Positions 1 to 10,628 of a stretch of 64,000 nucleotides of DNA are shown piece after piece. The stretch spans positions 71,432 through 135,431 of the forward strand of contig NMRA01000760.1 of the NCBI GenBank assembly GCA_002633005.1, given 5' to 3'. Numbering within the stretch: position 1 is the first letter of the stretch; each line of letters starts with the position of its first letter. This DNA comes from Phoronis australis (lineage: Eukaryota; Phoronida; Phoronidae). The notes beneath the pieces were generated by a model, which saw nothing but the letters and a program-made list of their open reading frames with translations, ran no database searches and had not been told where the DNA came from. Position numbers and translations under genes: made by a program.

Positions 1-683
1 GTATGGGTGCCACAAATTGAGAACCAATGTACTCCCCTGAATAATTGGCTTCAAACTGGTAATCAAAATCCGGGAACACTGTAAGTTACAATTGCCTGAT
101 ATAGTTAGTATTGAGGATGTACAGAAACAAGAAAATGCGCGAAGTATATCAGAGCTCGACACAAGCGAAAATACCTACTCAAATCAAAATACAAGTGGCA
201 TATTCTGCACTTGTATTTCCAGATTTGCACTGACTCATTAAAGTGGCGACCCAAAAAAAATGGCAAACGTCCGCACCGTGAGTGAGGTCAATTTCCAACA
301 GGTAGTTTACTTTTGTACTTGCATATGTTAAGCATTTTCACAATGTAAGACATTCTAGCATTTGAAGTAAATATCTTTGTTGATATTTCTGTTTGACGTC
401 TTCTTGTGTCTATAAGTGATATTTGTAGTAATCTATGCAGGACAATATGGGAAACATTGACCCGCTAAGTAAGTTACAGTACAGTTTAGGTCTTGTATCT
501 TGCCTTCCAAATCAACAGAATTTGAGCATACAGTACAGTACAAAGGCTAAACAGCAGAATATTTTTACAATAACTGGATGTTTAACTCAGCAGCAAAACA
601 CTTAGTCTATGATTTGTAACAAATTAACAAATGGTACCTGATATTTGGGAGCTACTGTGTATGATAAAAATCCAACACGTTAC
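1..683. other. intron of the HSD17B2-like gene, cut by the window edge
   Basis: Starts (on the minus strand) at the GT donor at 683-682. I see no further SDR exon here; the next coding exon must lie left of the window. Confidence 0.6.
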
Positions 684-2042
684 CTTTTACTACAGGAATT
701 CTTCAAAGCAATAGCACCTGGGCCATCGTTGACAAGACAACCGGCAAATACCGTCATGCCGATTGAATCTAACGTTTTGGCTAGACTGTGACCAAACCCA
801 GTATCACATCCTGAAATTAAAAAAACATTCAATTTTCAATTGACTGAAAAGTTTTATTTATTCAACATTGTTCACAATTTGAAATTTGAGAAAATGTCAT
901 GAATACAATGCGTAATTGGTAGGCACTGAAATTACACGACTATGTTCAATAGCAAAAACAATACACTTGGCTTTGTCAAAATAAGATCCAACATATACAA
1001 TATAAGTTTGCCCTAATGAATATTGAGTGGTACTGTAAACTACAAAGTTTAATACATTTCGGTGGTTTAGTAGGGATTCTTGAGGTTATTGACCGATTAG
1101 AAAAGTAATGATTGATGATTCAGGACAACAATGACGACAACTGGTGATGATTTATTCTGAAGGCATTATTGACTGATGGTTGATTTTGTGAATACCGACA
1201 TTCACTGCAGCTTCACCACAACCATCCTCATGCAACAAGTAAGTGTAATGCTGCCTTATTTAACCACCAGGGGACATGGTAGCTGGAATTCCTAACCAAA
1301 TCAGATCGACGCTCCTCAGTTGCAACCCAGTCCTCCTCAAATTCAGGAGGCTGTGTTGTCCCTCGCTGCCATGAGTGGTTGTCTAATGGTATGTACTATT
1401 GATGTGTGGTCCTTCTTTGCAGCCGTGAGTGCTAGTTTAAGTTAGTACATGTATGTACCATTGTTGAGCACCAGTAGAGTGAAAAATTGCCTTGTCACAA
1501 TTCTCGAACCCGAAACCTCTCATCGCTTCAAAGGCACGGGTCTTAACAGTCAACCACAGGAGAGTGATAAAATAGAGATATTACCACACTCGCTGCACAT
1601 TCACCAGAATGATGACATATGGTGACAATGATGAAGGATAATTGTAATTGAGAAACTTTATGAAGACAATTATTATCTACATCAAGTACATGATTGGTCA
1701 CAAACTTGACTTCAGTTCCTGAAGTTCTCGCACTAGCTTACCAGTTATAAAGACTGCCTTGTTTTCAGACTGCAAGTGACTAGCAGGTAAAATAGAATAC
1801 ACCATGAGACACGAAAATCCAAACAAAATGACGCCTCCTGGTCCCTTCAGCAAAAAATGGCACAACGGTTCTCCAATAAATAACATTGCTAAACTCAGTG
1901 CTGAACGAAATCCCAGGCGGATTTCATTCATTATGAATTTTGACACCACCGCCATTGCAAATACCACAGTAATGGTTGAGTATAGAACTGAGTAAAACAA
2001 AAAGTCAGTGTCTAATATGTCGTCTTCTCCACTGACATCCAT
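684..2042 (-). CDS. HSD17B2-like short-chain dehydrogenase (SDR9C group), 5' part, two exons, partial
   Basis: Seen: exon 1 is 2042-1742 (ATG at 2042, 100 codons plus 1 base) and exon 2 is 810-684, joined by a GT donor at 1741-1740 and a TTTCAG acceptor ending at 811. The joined reading frame is continuous. The N-terminal ~85 residues carry several hydrophobic membrane segments. They are followed by [10 protein letters not shown], then the Rossmann-fold cofactor loop TGCDTGFG (TGxxxGxG), then [17 protein letters not shown]. Known: this arrangement and the TVFAG...GPGA block are typical of estradiol 17-beta-dehydrogenase 2 and related SDR9C enzymes (BDH1, retinol dehydrogenases), which are NAD(P)-dependent oxidoreductases of steroids, retinoids or ketone bodies; HSD17B2 is ER-membrane bound. 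Exon 2 ends at a GTAACG donor, so the catalytic YxxxK part lies beyond the left edge. An upstream in-frame TTG at 2057 is not needed. Substrate cannot be told from this fragment. Confidence 0.85.
1340..1565 (-). repeat. tRNA-related SINE-like element in the first intron of the SDR gene
   Basis: On the minus strand, a block ending near 1560 contains a tRNA-like A-box region (GTGGTTGACTGTTAAGACCC) and a B-box-like GGGTTCGAGAA near 1515. It is followed by a body with two diverged direct repeats around 1360-1460. Inferred to be an old tRNA-derived SINE; boundaries are approximate. Confidence 0.45.
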
Positions 2043-2235
2043 GGTGACAAAAAACAACTCTCAGAGAAAGGCCACAGATATATTCTACAGCCAACCAAAA
2101 CAAGTCGAAAATAAGATCGCCGCCATCTTCCGCAAACGTCCACAACAGCTAATTTGGTTGGACAATTCGAGCTTTATTTTGATAGATGTGATCCTATTGG
2201 TTGAAATTATGAAAGATGTCCCGGATATCAGAAAC
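2043..2235. promoter_or_regulatory. probable bidirectional promoter between HSD17B2-like and EMC10
   Basis: Only 193 bp separate the divergent start codons at 2042 (minus) and 2236 (plus), so both promoters and 5' UTRs must share this interval unless upstream noncoding exons exist. There is no obvious TATA box. The stretch 2125-2160 is moderately rich in CG and CCAAC-like bases. Inferred from arrangement only. Confidence 0.5.
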
Positions 2236-5200
2236 ATGGCCGCCTCCATGGTTTTAACTCAGGTTTCTTTTTTATTGATTATTTTGAACTTATGGAGGTT
2301 AAGTGCCAGTGTGGTAAGTTTTATACAACTAAAGTACGAATTTTGGTTATTTTTGTTGACCCAACAATCATGATTATGTCGCAGAAATTTTCGTGTAACT
2401 TTGCCTTTGCTCGAGAGATCAACACCGTCACCAGTCACTACATACTCAGCCTGCCCTTGACACGAGAGCTTATCTCGATCTTTTTAGCGCATACTTCTCG
2501 CACATTACTTGTGTTGTATTCATGCTTCCGGAGAATCATACTTTTTATTTGCCTTTTGTTAGCCACTCACTAACGGGCAAGTGTCTAGTAATACTATTTG
2601 AGCTTGCCGGTTTTATCGGGGTGGTTCGATTTCCACGTCGGGTAAATTAAGCTTTTACTACTGTCTCACCTATTACTCATTAGCTGAATGGTTAGCACAT
2701 TCACTGGATTTTTTCGGGATCGCTGGTTCTGTGATTCAATTCTCTGGTGGGATAATCTTGGCAATTACTACCTATACGTTATGTAATAACGGCAGTGTTG
2801 ACCTCATGCATTTGCTATACCCCAATGGCAATGCCCAGAAATCTTGCAGTCCAGGCTCCAAACAAAGATTGGGAAGCAGCCAATAATAGGAAAAGTAATG
2901 TATCACGCAGTGGCATGATTGAGAACCTGGGTCGCGGGACTTAATTCCGGGACATGGTGGTACAGCAGGAAAGTAAATGGTAATTATATTCCCTTTAGAA
3001 CACATATGTAGCGCCTAGCGTAGGAGAGGGATATATGTTAAAAATATCAAGTTAAGCTCCTGTGGTCCTAGGGCTGGGACTGGGATATTGTTATGCAGTG
3101 AGATAGCCATATATGTCAGAATACACCTAGGAACTGATATGTGCATATAGATCTCACAATTATCAACCACCCTGACCTGAGTAGCTCTGTTTATTGTTGA
3201 AAAATCTGCTGATACTTGGACTTGCAAATATTGTTTGGTAACAAATACAAACCATGATAACAGCAAAGTAAATTTTCCTAAGTTGTTTATTTGACGAAAT
3301 AAAATTTCACTTGTCTGCCATATTGTGTCCCTAAATAAAGATTTTTTACTGTATTGACTTATACTAGTCACATGCGAAAAATGTTTAATACTTCAATAAC
3401 AGTTCTTCAGTTTGATAATCAAGCAATCAGTGAGTTTAATAGTCACAAGAATTCTGGCCTTCTATGTAATTTGCATTGCATTCCTAAACTAGACTGCAGT
3501 AACTGACTATTGAATCAAACACATATGACACAACAGAACCCTTGGTTTGTTAATTTTTCCAGTATCTTTCGTTCTCTTTTCAGTCTGAAGATGAGTTTGA
3601 CAGCATTTTTACATTGCCAGTGGAACATTCATTTGAATCAGGTAGTCTCATATATTGTTTTACTTGTAGTTAGGATGTGTTGCTTCTACCATTGGGTTTT
3701 ACAGGAACATCTCTGCTAAAGGATTCCTATATATCTTGGTTTATTAGCATTATTCTTGTTTTTTTTTTTGGTGAAAATTTAGATTGAACTAAAAAATATG
3801 AAAATGCCTTATCTGGGAAAACTGTGATTAAATGTTTTGAAAATTTACCTGATTCATATCAAATTTCATTCTCCCAAATAGAATAATTCTCTGCTTTGCT
3901 ATTCGAATGTCTTATACTGGAATAGAAGCCCATGGATACTATTTTCAATCTAAAAACAAATCGCCAGGTTGCCAAACACAATCTGAAGTTGTCCTGTGCG
4001 TGTCAATGTATGGCTCTTGTACTGTTGCCCGTTCTCCGTAGATGGCACTGTGCAAGACTGAATGATTATGGCGTGAATAGTTATTCAAGTATGGTAACAG
4101 TGCAGCTATGTGCCAAAATATGGAAATGATGGAGATGCTTGGTGTGGTAATGAGTCTGGATTATGCCATGATGATGAGTTTGAGCTCATGGAATATTATT
4201 TGCTGAAGCTGCATTCCACCCGGTTCCTGAAGCTAACATACAAAATCGATTTGGGTAATAAAGTCGGTCTCATAATATTCCTTACTCGCATACAATTCTA
4301 ATTCCGTAACCAACTCAAGTCACAGGCGATACATACATTCATCATTTTTGAATTTGCAGTTTTATGGTTGGCCAACCCCAGTAAACTCTGAAATTCTTTC
4401 TTGGGTTGCTAATGGTTTTATTAATCTTGTTAATAATGGAAGGAGAATCATAAGGAATAGTATGAGACTGCTGTAATACCCAGAGTAAAGGATCTAATTT
4501 GGTTTTTGTTTATAGCCTACTAAGTAGGGCTTTAAATTAGCTTGTCGCACACATTTATTACATTTCACACCATCTCATGATTGGGATGCTGCGATGTTTG
4601 TGTATGTGGTTTGATCCACTTCAGTGCGTTTTATCTAGAACCCTCATTGGATTTGAAGGAATGGTCACAAGGGGCCCTAGGTGTTGTAAATAACGGCCTC
4701 GCTATGTAATGATATGTATGTCGTATCCCGTTAAGTTTTCTATCTTCTGTTGTGGAGAGCACTGGTACATATGCCACCATCTGCAATGTCACACAAGCAC
4801 TGCTTTACTAGTACTTTCACCCCATCTGATTTCAGGTTCTGATGCTCAGTTCACAAAGAGAGGCTTTATCATGATCAAGTCAGTGAAGTCAGGTGAGGCG
4901 TACTTTACGCCTGAGAGTCCACTTACTGATGCTGAAAAACTTATGCTTAAGGTAACAAAACTTTGGCTGGAAGACTAGAAAGAAATTGTAGGGACAATGC
5001 CGACAATAGAACTATACTGAGCTGAGGGGTGACAGTGGTGTAATGCCATCAATCCTTTGCTATTTGTTTTCATGTAATTGGGTTTATGGACTGTTCCATT
5101 TGCCCTCTGCAGTAGAGTTATCTCCCTTTTTGCTAGTGCTGAACAACATTGGGTTACCCGATGTTTTCAGCACCTCAATAGAGACACGTCAGGTAATCAC

Positions 5201-8200
5201 TGAGTTGCACCTTAAGAATGTCAGCTTCCTTTGAATGGCGGGTAGAAAAGTCAACAGTGTATTTGCACATTTGGGTTGATGCTCCTGTGTCTAAAAACTT
5301 TTTTCCATTGTTTGAATGTGCACTGTTTTACAAATTAATTAATATATAATGCTCCTGAGCTTTGTGTGTGTCATAATACAAAGTCATGTCCATGCCTTAA
5401 GTGATGTGTTTCATTTCTCTGCAGTGTGTTGTATAGTTCATGCTTGGCAAAAAATTTTCACCAATATTGACAAGAAGTTTTGTGGATGAATTGAAATTGC
5501 TAAGAACATAGTGCTATTTGTGGCCAAGAAAATTTTTATTGGCAGTTACGTTTCTCTTATCATTCATGAGCTCAATACTCCGACTTTTCGGTTATGTCTT
5601 TTTGTGAATGAATACTAATGTCTAAATTATCGTCTTCCACACTCCCAGGAGTTAGCAGACAAGGATGGCTACTATCGCCTGCGTATCCCAACAAGATCAA
5701 CCAAGAATGCTGAAGGCGAGATAACGAATGTCACTTATGTATCAACTTTTTTAAAAGCGGTACGTTGACTAAACCCTAATGATGAGGTTAAGGGGTACTC
5801 GTGTAATTATTAACTTTAATTACTACCTTGAGAATGAAGAACACAACTTCTGAAAAAAGATAATGTTGTAGGTTTTTAGATGTGAACTTTAGTACTGTTC
5901 TGCTGATCTTCATAGACTAAAGATGGCGTTGTTGGTTTTTAAATGTGCACCCTAGTGCTATTCTGTTGATATTCATTTACAGTGTGCTCTGTATGAGTCT
6001 GCCCTGGTGGATGAGATTACTCTGAATATCGACCAGTCAGGTAACCTGTTGGCAGTTGCTTTGACTACGAGCACGCGCCACTGCAGAGGTGACCACGTGA
6101 GCGAGAAGAAGTTAAACAATTTTAAAACATCCGTGAACATCATAGTAACTAAAGCGGGGCCAGTGTAAGTAACATTTTATGAATGTATTAATGTTGTCAA
6201 AATTATGTTTATGTGTACTTGTGGGTGCCACTCTTGTGTACATTCAAAACTGCTATAAACCTGCGGTATGTCGTTTGGAAAAATATTTTTTATTTAGACC
6301 ATGTACAGTTATGAAATTAGGTCTCAACTTTTTCCTTACCCAAGTTGGATGATGTATGGTCTTGGAAGCAAGTAAAACTTCATTATTGCTGGATACCAGG
6401 CTCTACTGGTTGGCTTGTCATGGTGAGTCATGTGGTGTCGAGCATCAACTGACCTCTTCTTTACAGACCCAGAAAATTTTGAGTATGGAATGAGTTGCAA
6501 AACACTCGCGGCAAGAAATATTGACTTACGGAATGGAAATAACGGTTTTACTACTTACTCCCATAATTCAACATTCCGACCTTACCTACCAATCATTTTA
6601 ATGCCAGCAGCCATTTTGTTAGTGTATGCGAATAAGGTCTGAGTTTCTTTGTGTAAAACTCACCTGTCACATGACACAAGACACTTTTTGTGTCGATTCC
6701 AGCCCTGTTTGGTGTAGGTAAATTGTTTAAAAGAAAAGTGGTCTAAATCAAAACTTTGATTGTTGGATGGAAGGCAGGTTCGTAGCCTCTTTAAGGGCAA
6801 AATACTGAGGAAGTGCTCTCTTTGACAGTAATGCACTGTTAATTGGTCTGCATTTAGCTGAAAACCGGAAGGGCTAGGGTGGATATTTTTGCTATACTAT
6901 ACTAGAGTATCTGTGTCTTTACTGTAGGGTCTTACTTTAGGGTCTCACTTTAGGGTCTCACTTTAGGGTCTTACTTTAGGGTCTTACTTTAGGGTCTTAC
7001 TTTAGGGTCTTACTTTAGGGTCTTACTTTAGGGTCTTACTTTAGGGTCTTACTTTGCTGGTATTTTTGATTTCACGTTTGCTACAACTGTGCGAAGTTTC
7101 AATCAATCAGCACAGTGTTCTCCTTGTTGGTGAATGGGTGTCCATAGGCAGTAACATTGGTAGAGTTCAATAACGCTAGGATTTCGCTAGAAAGGGAAGA
7201 CTTCGAAATCATGTGAGATAATGCGGTGTCCTTTAAACGAGAATATGTGATTTTCCCTAGATTTTCTAGGTGCGTGACAGGTACTGAACTCTTCGCTGGT
7301 TAGTGTGTAACAAAATTTATTAATATCACACCAATAGCAAATCTCCTTTTATATCGCCTATCGAGAAGTGTCACTTGTGATGTCCATGAATGTTCTAATG
7401 CTCATTGAGCTATGTATGGGAGATGCATTTGTTTGCATTGTTAGAGCTGGAAAATGACAGTTCGAAAAAGAAAATTCGAGATTCAAAGTGCAGTTATAAA
7501 GCTTTTGTGCAAAATTCAGACACGTGACATGCCATAATATCTTTTAGAAAATCTGTAACAAAAGTGGACACTTTATTCTCATAAGCATAGCATCTGGATA
7601 CTTAAAATCTTTACCACCATCTCTTGTCCATTTAACACTGAGTTGAGGTTATTTAGGACCCATGAATTATGCCCAGATTTGGCTAACTTCACAACATCAT
7701 ATCTCAGAAACAGCCAATTGGATTCATAAGAAACTTTCAGACGCTATGCTTTCTACATTGTTCTTCTAAACGCTGCTGAAATGTTCCACTTGTGCATGAC
7801 GGGTAATCAAATAGAGGACTTTTGTGATTTTCATGAAAATCCAAATAATAAATTGATAAAAAGTCAAAAATCAAATGTTTGCAGGTTTTCTGAGTTAAAA
7901 TTGATTGTTTTGTAGATATTTGGCTAAATCAGGGCTTGGAATTTCCTCTTTTCAGAGGATTTTCTCTTTTTTAGTATTTGATTTTCAGTTTCCTCTTTTT
8001 TCCGTCTCCTCGTTCATTATTTTGGCTTCATTTATGCAAAAAAGGTTTATTTCAGTTAAATTTTCAACACAAAAAATATTTCTATCACACTAGCCTGTTT
8101 ATTTGTGGAACAATACGTCGCTTGAAAAAAATTTCCTCTTTTCCGTTATTGGTCATTGCAAGCCCTGCTAAGTACACAGACCTGTCAGTAAAGTCCTACA

Positions 8201-9451
8201 TAACCTTACGTACCCTTTAAGTTTACCTTTGTGCTGATATGTGTATGTACATTATGAACCAGTCTTTAAAACAGTTCTGTATTGACGACGTGTTTGCGAT
8301 ATTCACTTGTTTATGAGAAGCTATAGCTTATCTCATTATGTATCTTTTTTTCTTCAAGGCCAGATACGCAAACTTATGTGGAACGCATGGAAAAGGAGAA
8401 GAAACAAAAAGAGAAAGGACAACAGCAGGACAACCGATCCTTCTTTGCTAAATACGTAAGCAGCTTTGTTTAATCCTCATGTTCATTCATTTTATTAATT
8501 ACAACTTACCATCAAAAAGCCACGTACAACAATAAAAAAATCTCAACTTGTTCCTAACTCAGATGAGAAGCTACTGTACATGCCAAAAGTATTCAGAAAA
8601 AATGACGATAAGGCAGAAGCCAAATTCATCGTCACAGTAACCTTCCCTGACAATGACAGGGAATTAACTGTAGCGTTAGTAAGGTGGCTAAGCTAAGCCA
8701 TTCTGTAATTAGAGTTTTGCCATACTTGAGTCATGTACTGTATTCCTGGCCTTGGATAACCTGACAGTTTGTTACTACTGTTACGTTATGGTCAGTAGTA
8801 ACTAAAGATGTCGCTACCAGTGTCTTAATATAGTAGGCGTGCTCTGTTACATACTTCCTGTTCCGGTTGATGTTTCATGTACTCTCAATATATATGTGCC
8901 TTAGTCACAATCGTATCTATCTTCATCTTTGGTCCGAAACCAGCATAGAAACATAACAACTACTCGAGACAATACTTGGTGCGTAAAATGACCCGCTGTC
9001 ACAAGCCCAGTTGTTGGACCTGGTCTCAACCAATAACCAATGCTCATTTCTTTCCAATCCCAGGAATCAACTCTGCTTTGACTAAGGAACTATTTGACAC
9101 CAACTGTATAAGTGTAAATTGTCTAAAGCAAGTTATTTTTTGTGTCAGAAGGCAGGTTCATTGCTTAAACATGAAACCAGACAATGTTGTTCAAAGATTG
9201 GGTAAAATCAATAAAATATGGTTTAGATCTTTTAAAGCGAGGTAGTTAACTCTTTGGAACCAGTTGGATGAACCTTACACAAGCTACACTTTATGTTATT
9301 TTGTCACCAACCTGTTGTAACAAATTACATTTTCAATTCTTTTCAGTGGATGTACATTGTGCCAGTATTTATCTTCCTCATGTTCAGTGGCAGTATGGAC
9401 CCACAGGGAGGCAATGGTGGTGGCGGCGGTGGTGGTGGAGGGGGCCGGTAA
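2236..9451 (+). CDS. EMC10: ER membrane protein complex subunit 10, complete, seven exons
   Basis: Exons: 2236-2313, 3584-3641, 4836-4951, 5649-5759, 5983-6164, 8359-8455, 9347-9451. All junctions are GT-AG and phases agree, giving 248 residues plus TAA (human about 262). Seen: a signal peptide (residues 1-26, hydrophobic LLIILNLW core); the LPVEHSFESGSDAQFTKRG block; ELADKDGYYRLRIPTR at the start of exon 4; two conserved cysteines in CALYESALVDEI and HCRGDHV that probably pair; a basic-acidic linker KEKKQKEKGQQQ; FFAKYWMY leading into one membrane helix (215-230); and a glycine tail. Known: EMC10 is the lumenal-facing subunit of the ER membrane insertase complex. The ATG at 2236 is chosen because it begins the signal peptide and has A at -3; the frame stays open upstream. 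The gene is head-to-head with the SDR and convergent with SYCP3. Confidence 0.95.
2600..2770 (+). repeat. degenerate tRNA-related SINE fragment in EMC10 intron 1
   Basis: GGTGGTTCGATTTCC near 2619 resembles a tRNA T-arm. A second unit near 2685-2750 has an A-box-like GAATGGTTAGCACATTCAC and a B-box-like GTGATTCAATTC. Probably two old SINE heads; boundaries approximate. Confidence 0.35.
2771..4835. other. rest of EMC10 introns 1 and 2
   Basis: AT-rich, multiply stopped in all frames apart from exon 2 (3584-3641). No repeat or RNA gene recognised. Confidence 0.5.
6921..7055 (+). repeat. 13-bp minisatellite containing TTAGGG
   Basis: About ten head-to-tail copies of TTTAGGGTCTTAC, a few with TCTCAC. 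It includes the telomere hexamer TTAGGG once per unit, but the unit is 13 bp, so this is a local minisatellite and not telomeric DNA. Confidence 0.85.
7640..8195 (+). repeat. interspersed repeat family C, copy 1
   Basis: Shares ordered blocks with copies at 54360-54930 and 55740-56135: an AACATCATATCTCAG block, GAAATGTTCCACTT or similar, a TGAGTTAAA...TGTTTTGTAGATA block, and a distal ACAGACCTGTCAGTAAAGTC. No coding capacity or termini identified. Class unknown. Confidence 0.55.
8520..8678 (+). other. possible cassette exon in EMC10 intron 6
   Basis: A 53-codon stretch is open and protein-like in the EMC10 frame (reading includes LVPNSDEKLLYMPK and KFIVTVTFPDNDREL). It is flanked by AG at 8518-8519 and a good donor GTAAGG at 8679, phase 0 on both sides like the surrounding exons. 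The upstream polypyrimidine tract is poor. If read through, a TAA at 8694 would end the protein before the membrane helix. It could equally be a decayed mobile-element fragment. I do not recognise the peptide. Confidence 0.25.
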
Positions 9452-10340
9452 AGGAATCCAGTGTTTGGTGTCACGCAGAGGTTTCCTTACTCTGTAGTCC
9501 ATAAATAATTTGACTGTACTTCAAAAATTCTGTTTAATAACTGTGACGAAGTTTCTTAACGCCTTCAGTTTTTGGAATAGAGGTCATTGTGCGACCTCTG
9601 TTGTAAATGATGCAACCAGTCCTCAGTTTTTCAAGGTTTTTGGTGTACACTCACCTTGACATTTTTATCACAACTTTGACTTGTGAAAAAAATGATGTGA
9701 TTGCCATAATATTGACTTTGTAGCTTTGTTTAAGAAGTACATTGTTTCAATGGCATTTAGTGGCAGCACTATATTTGTGTCAACCACTCAAATTCTGGGA
9801 AATTTGTTGTTGGCCAAGATGTAAATTGAAAGGTTATGGTAATCACTGCTGAATACACCATGCGAATCTTTGTCTTTTGTTAGTTGTAAGTTCTTCAAGA
9901 ATGTTTTGTTAGTGATCGGCAAATAGAAAATTTTAAGTGAACATTAAGAAATTTTCAGATCATTCTTACATGTAGTCAAAGTACTCATTTCCCCCTGCTT
10001 GTACATCTCAAAGTGCCAGTTAGAAAATGAATTATTGTAGTATACTTATATAATTATTAATGCCTTTTTCGTTGTCCAACTACAGCACAATCTTGTTGTT
10101 TTGTTTTGTTTTTGATGTTCAACAGGCTTGTGCGTTGGTTAAGAAGTTTACTTCACTGCTGACTGTTTATGGTGTATATGCTGTACACATGCTATCCATA
10201 TTTGTGTTGTAAAAATTGTACATTTCATGAAATGATTATTCATAAAAACATGTTCTCATTCAAGTAAGTTATTTGAATCTAGCAAGTGTTTTCATTTCGA
10301 AATAAAAATTGTTATGCATCAAACATTTGTGTCTCCGCTG
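9452..10340 (+). other. EMC10 3' UTR and candidate poly(A) signal
   Basis: Follows the TAA at 9449-9451. A candidate AATAAA lies at 10301-10306, giving a 3' UTR of about 0.85 kb. No ORF of note. Confidence 0.5.
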
Positions 10341-10379
10341 AGTATTTTCATTGTATAATTAGGAAAATGAATTGTACTT

Positions 10380-10628
10380 CTTATTTTCGAATTTATTGAA
10401 CAAACATCGAAAAACTAAAACAGTGATAACAATAGTAATAATTAACATCCAACGAACGGATCAGACAACGGTTGTGTGAAACTTACAGAAAATCATGCTT
10501 TACATGATGTGGAAGGCAAATTACATGTTTCCGACACATCTCTTATCACTGATGCACACATATAACAATCAATTGCAATTATTGTTATTTTGGAAATGCA
10601 TCTCGGTTGCATCATTAGTGAACACATG
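10380..10628 (-). other. SYCP3 3' UTR with candidate poly(A) signal
   Basis: Reading on the minus strand after the TAG ending at 10629, an AATAAA (plus-strand TTTATT) occurs at 10397-10392. This is less than 100 bp from the EMC10 signal, so the two transcripts are tail to tail and may overlap. Confidence 0.45.

Larger units (their letters stand above)
6165..8358. other. EMC10 intron 5, 2.2 kb
   Basis: Contains the 13-bp minisatellite at 6921-7055 and an interspersed repeat copy at 7640-8195. The rest, 6165-6920, shows nothing recognisable. Confidence 0.55.

Noticed and set aside
2008-2235. N-terminal extension of EMC10 upstream of 2236
   Set aside because: Frame is open, but it would bury the signal peptide and overlap the divergent SDR start.
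6921-7055. Telomere-like TTAGGG repeats
   Set aside because: The real period is 13 bp and it is within an intron; not an interstitial telomere.
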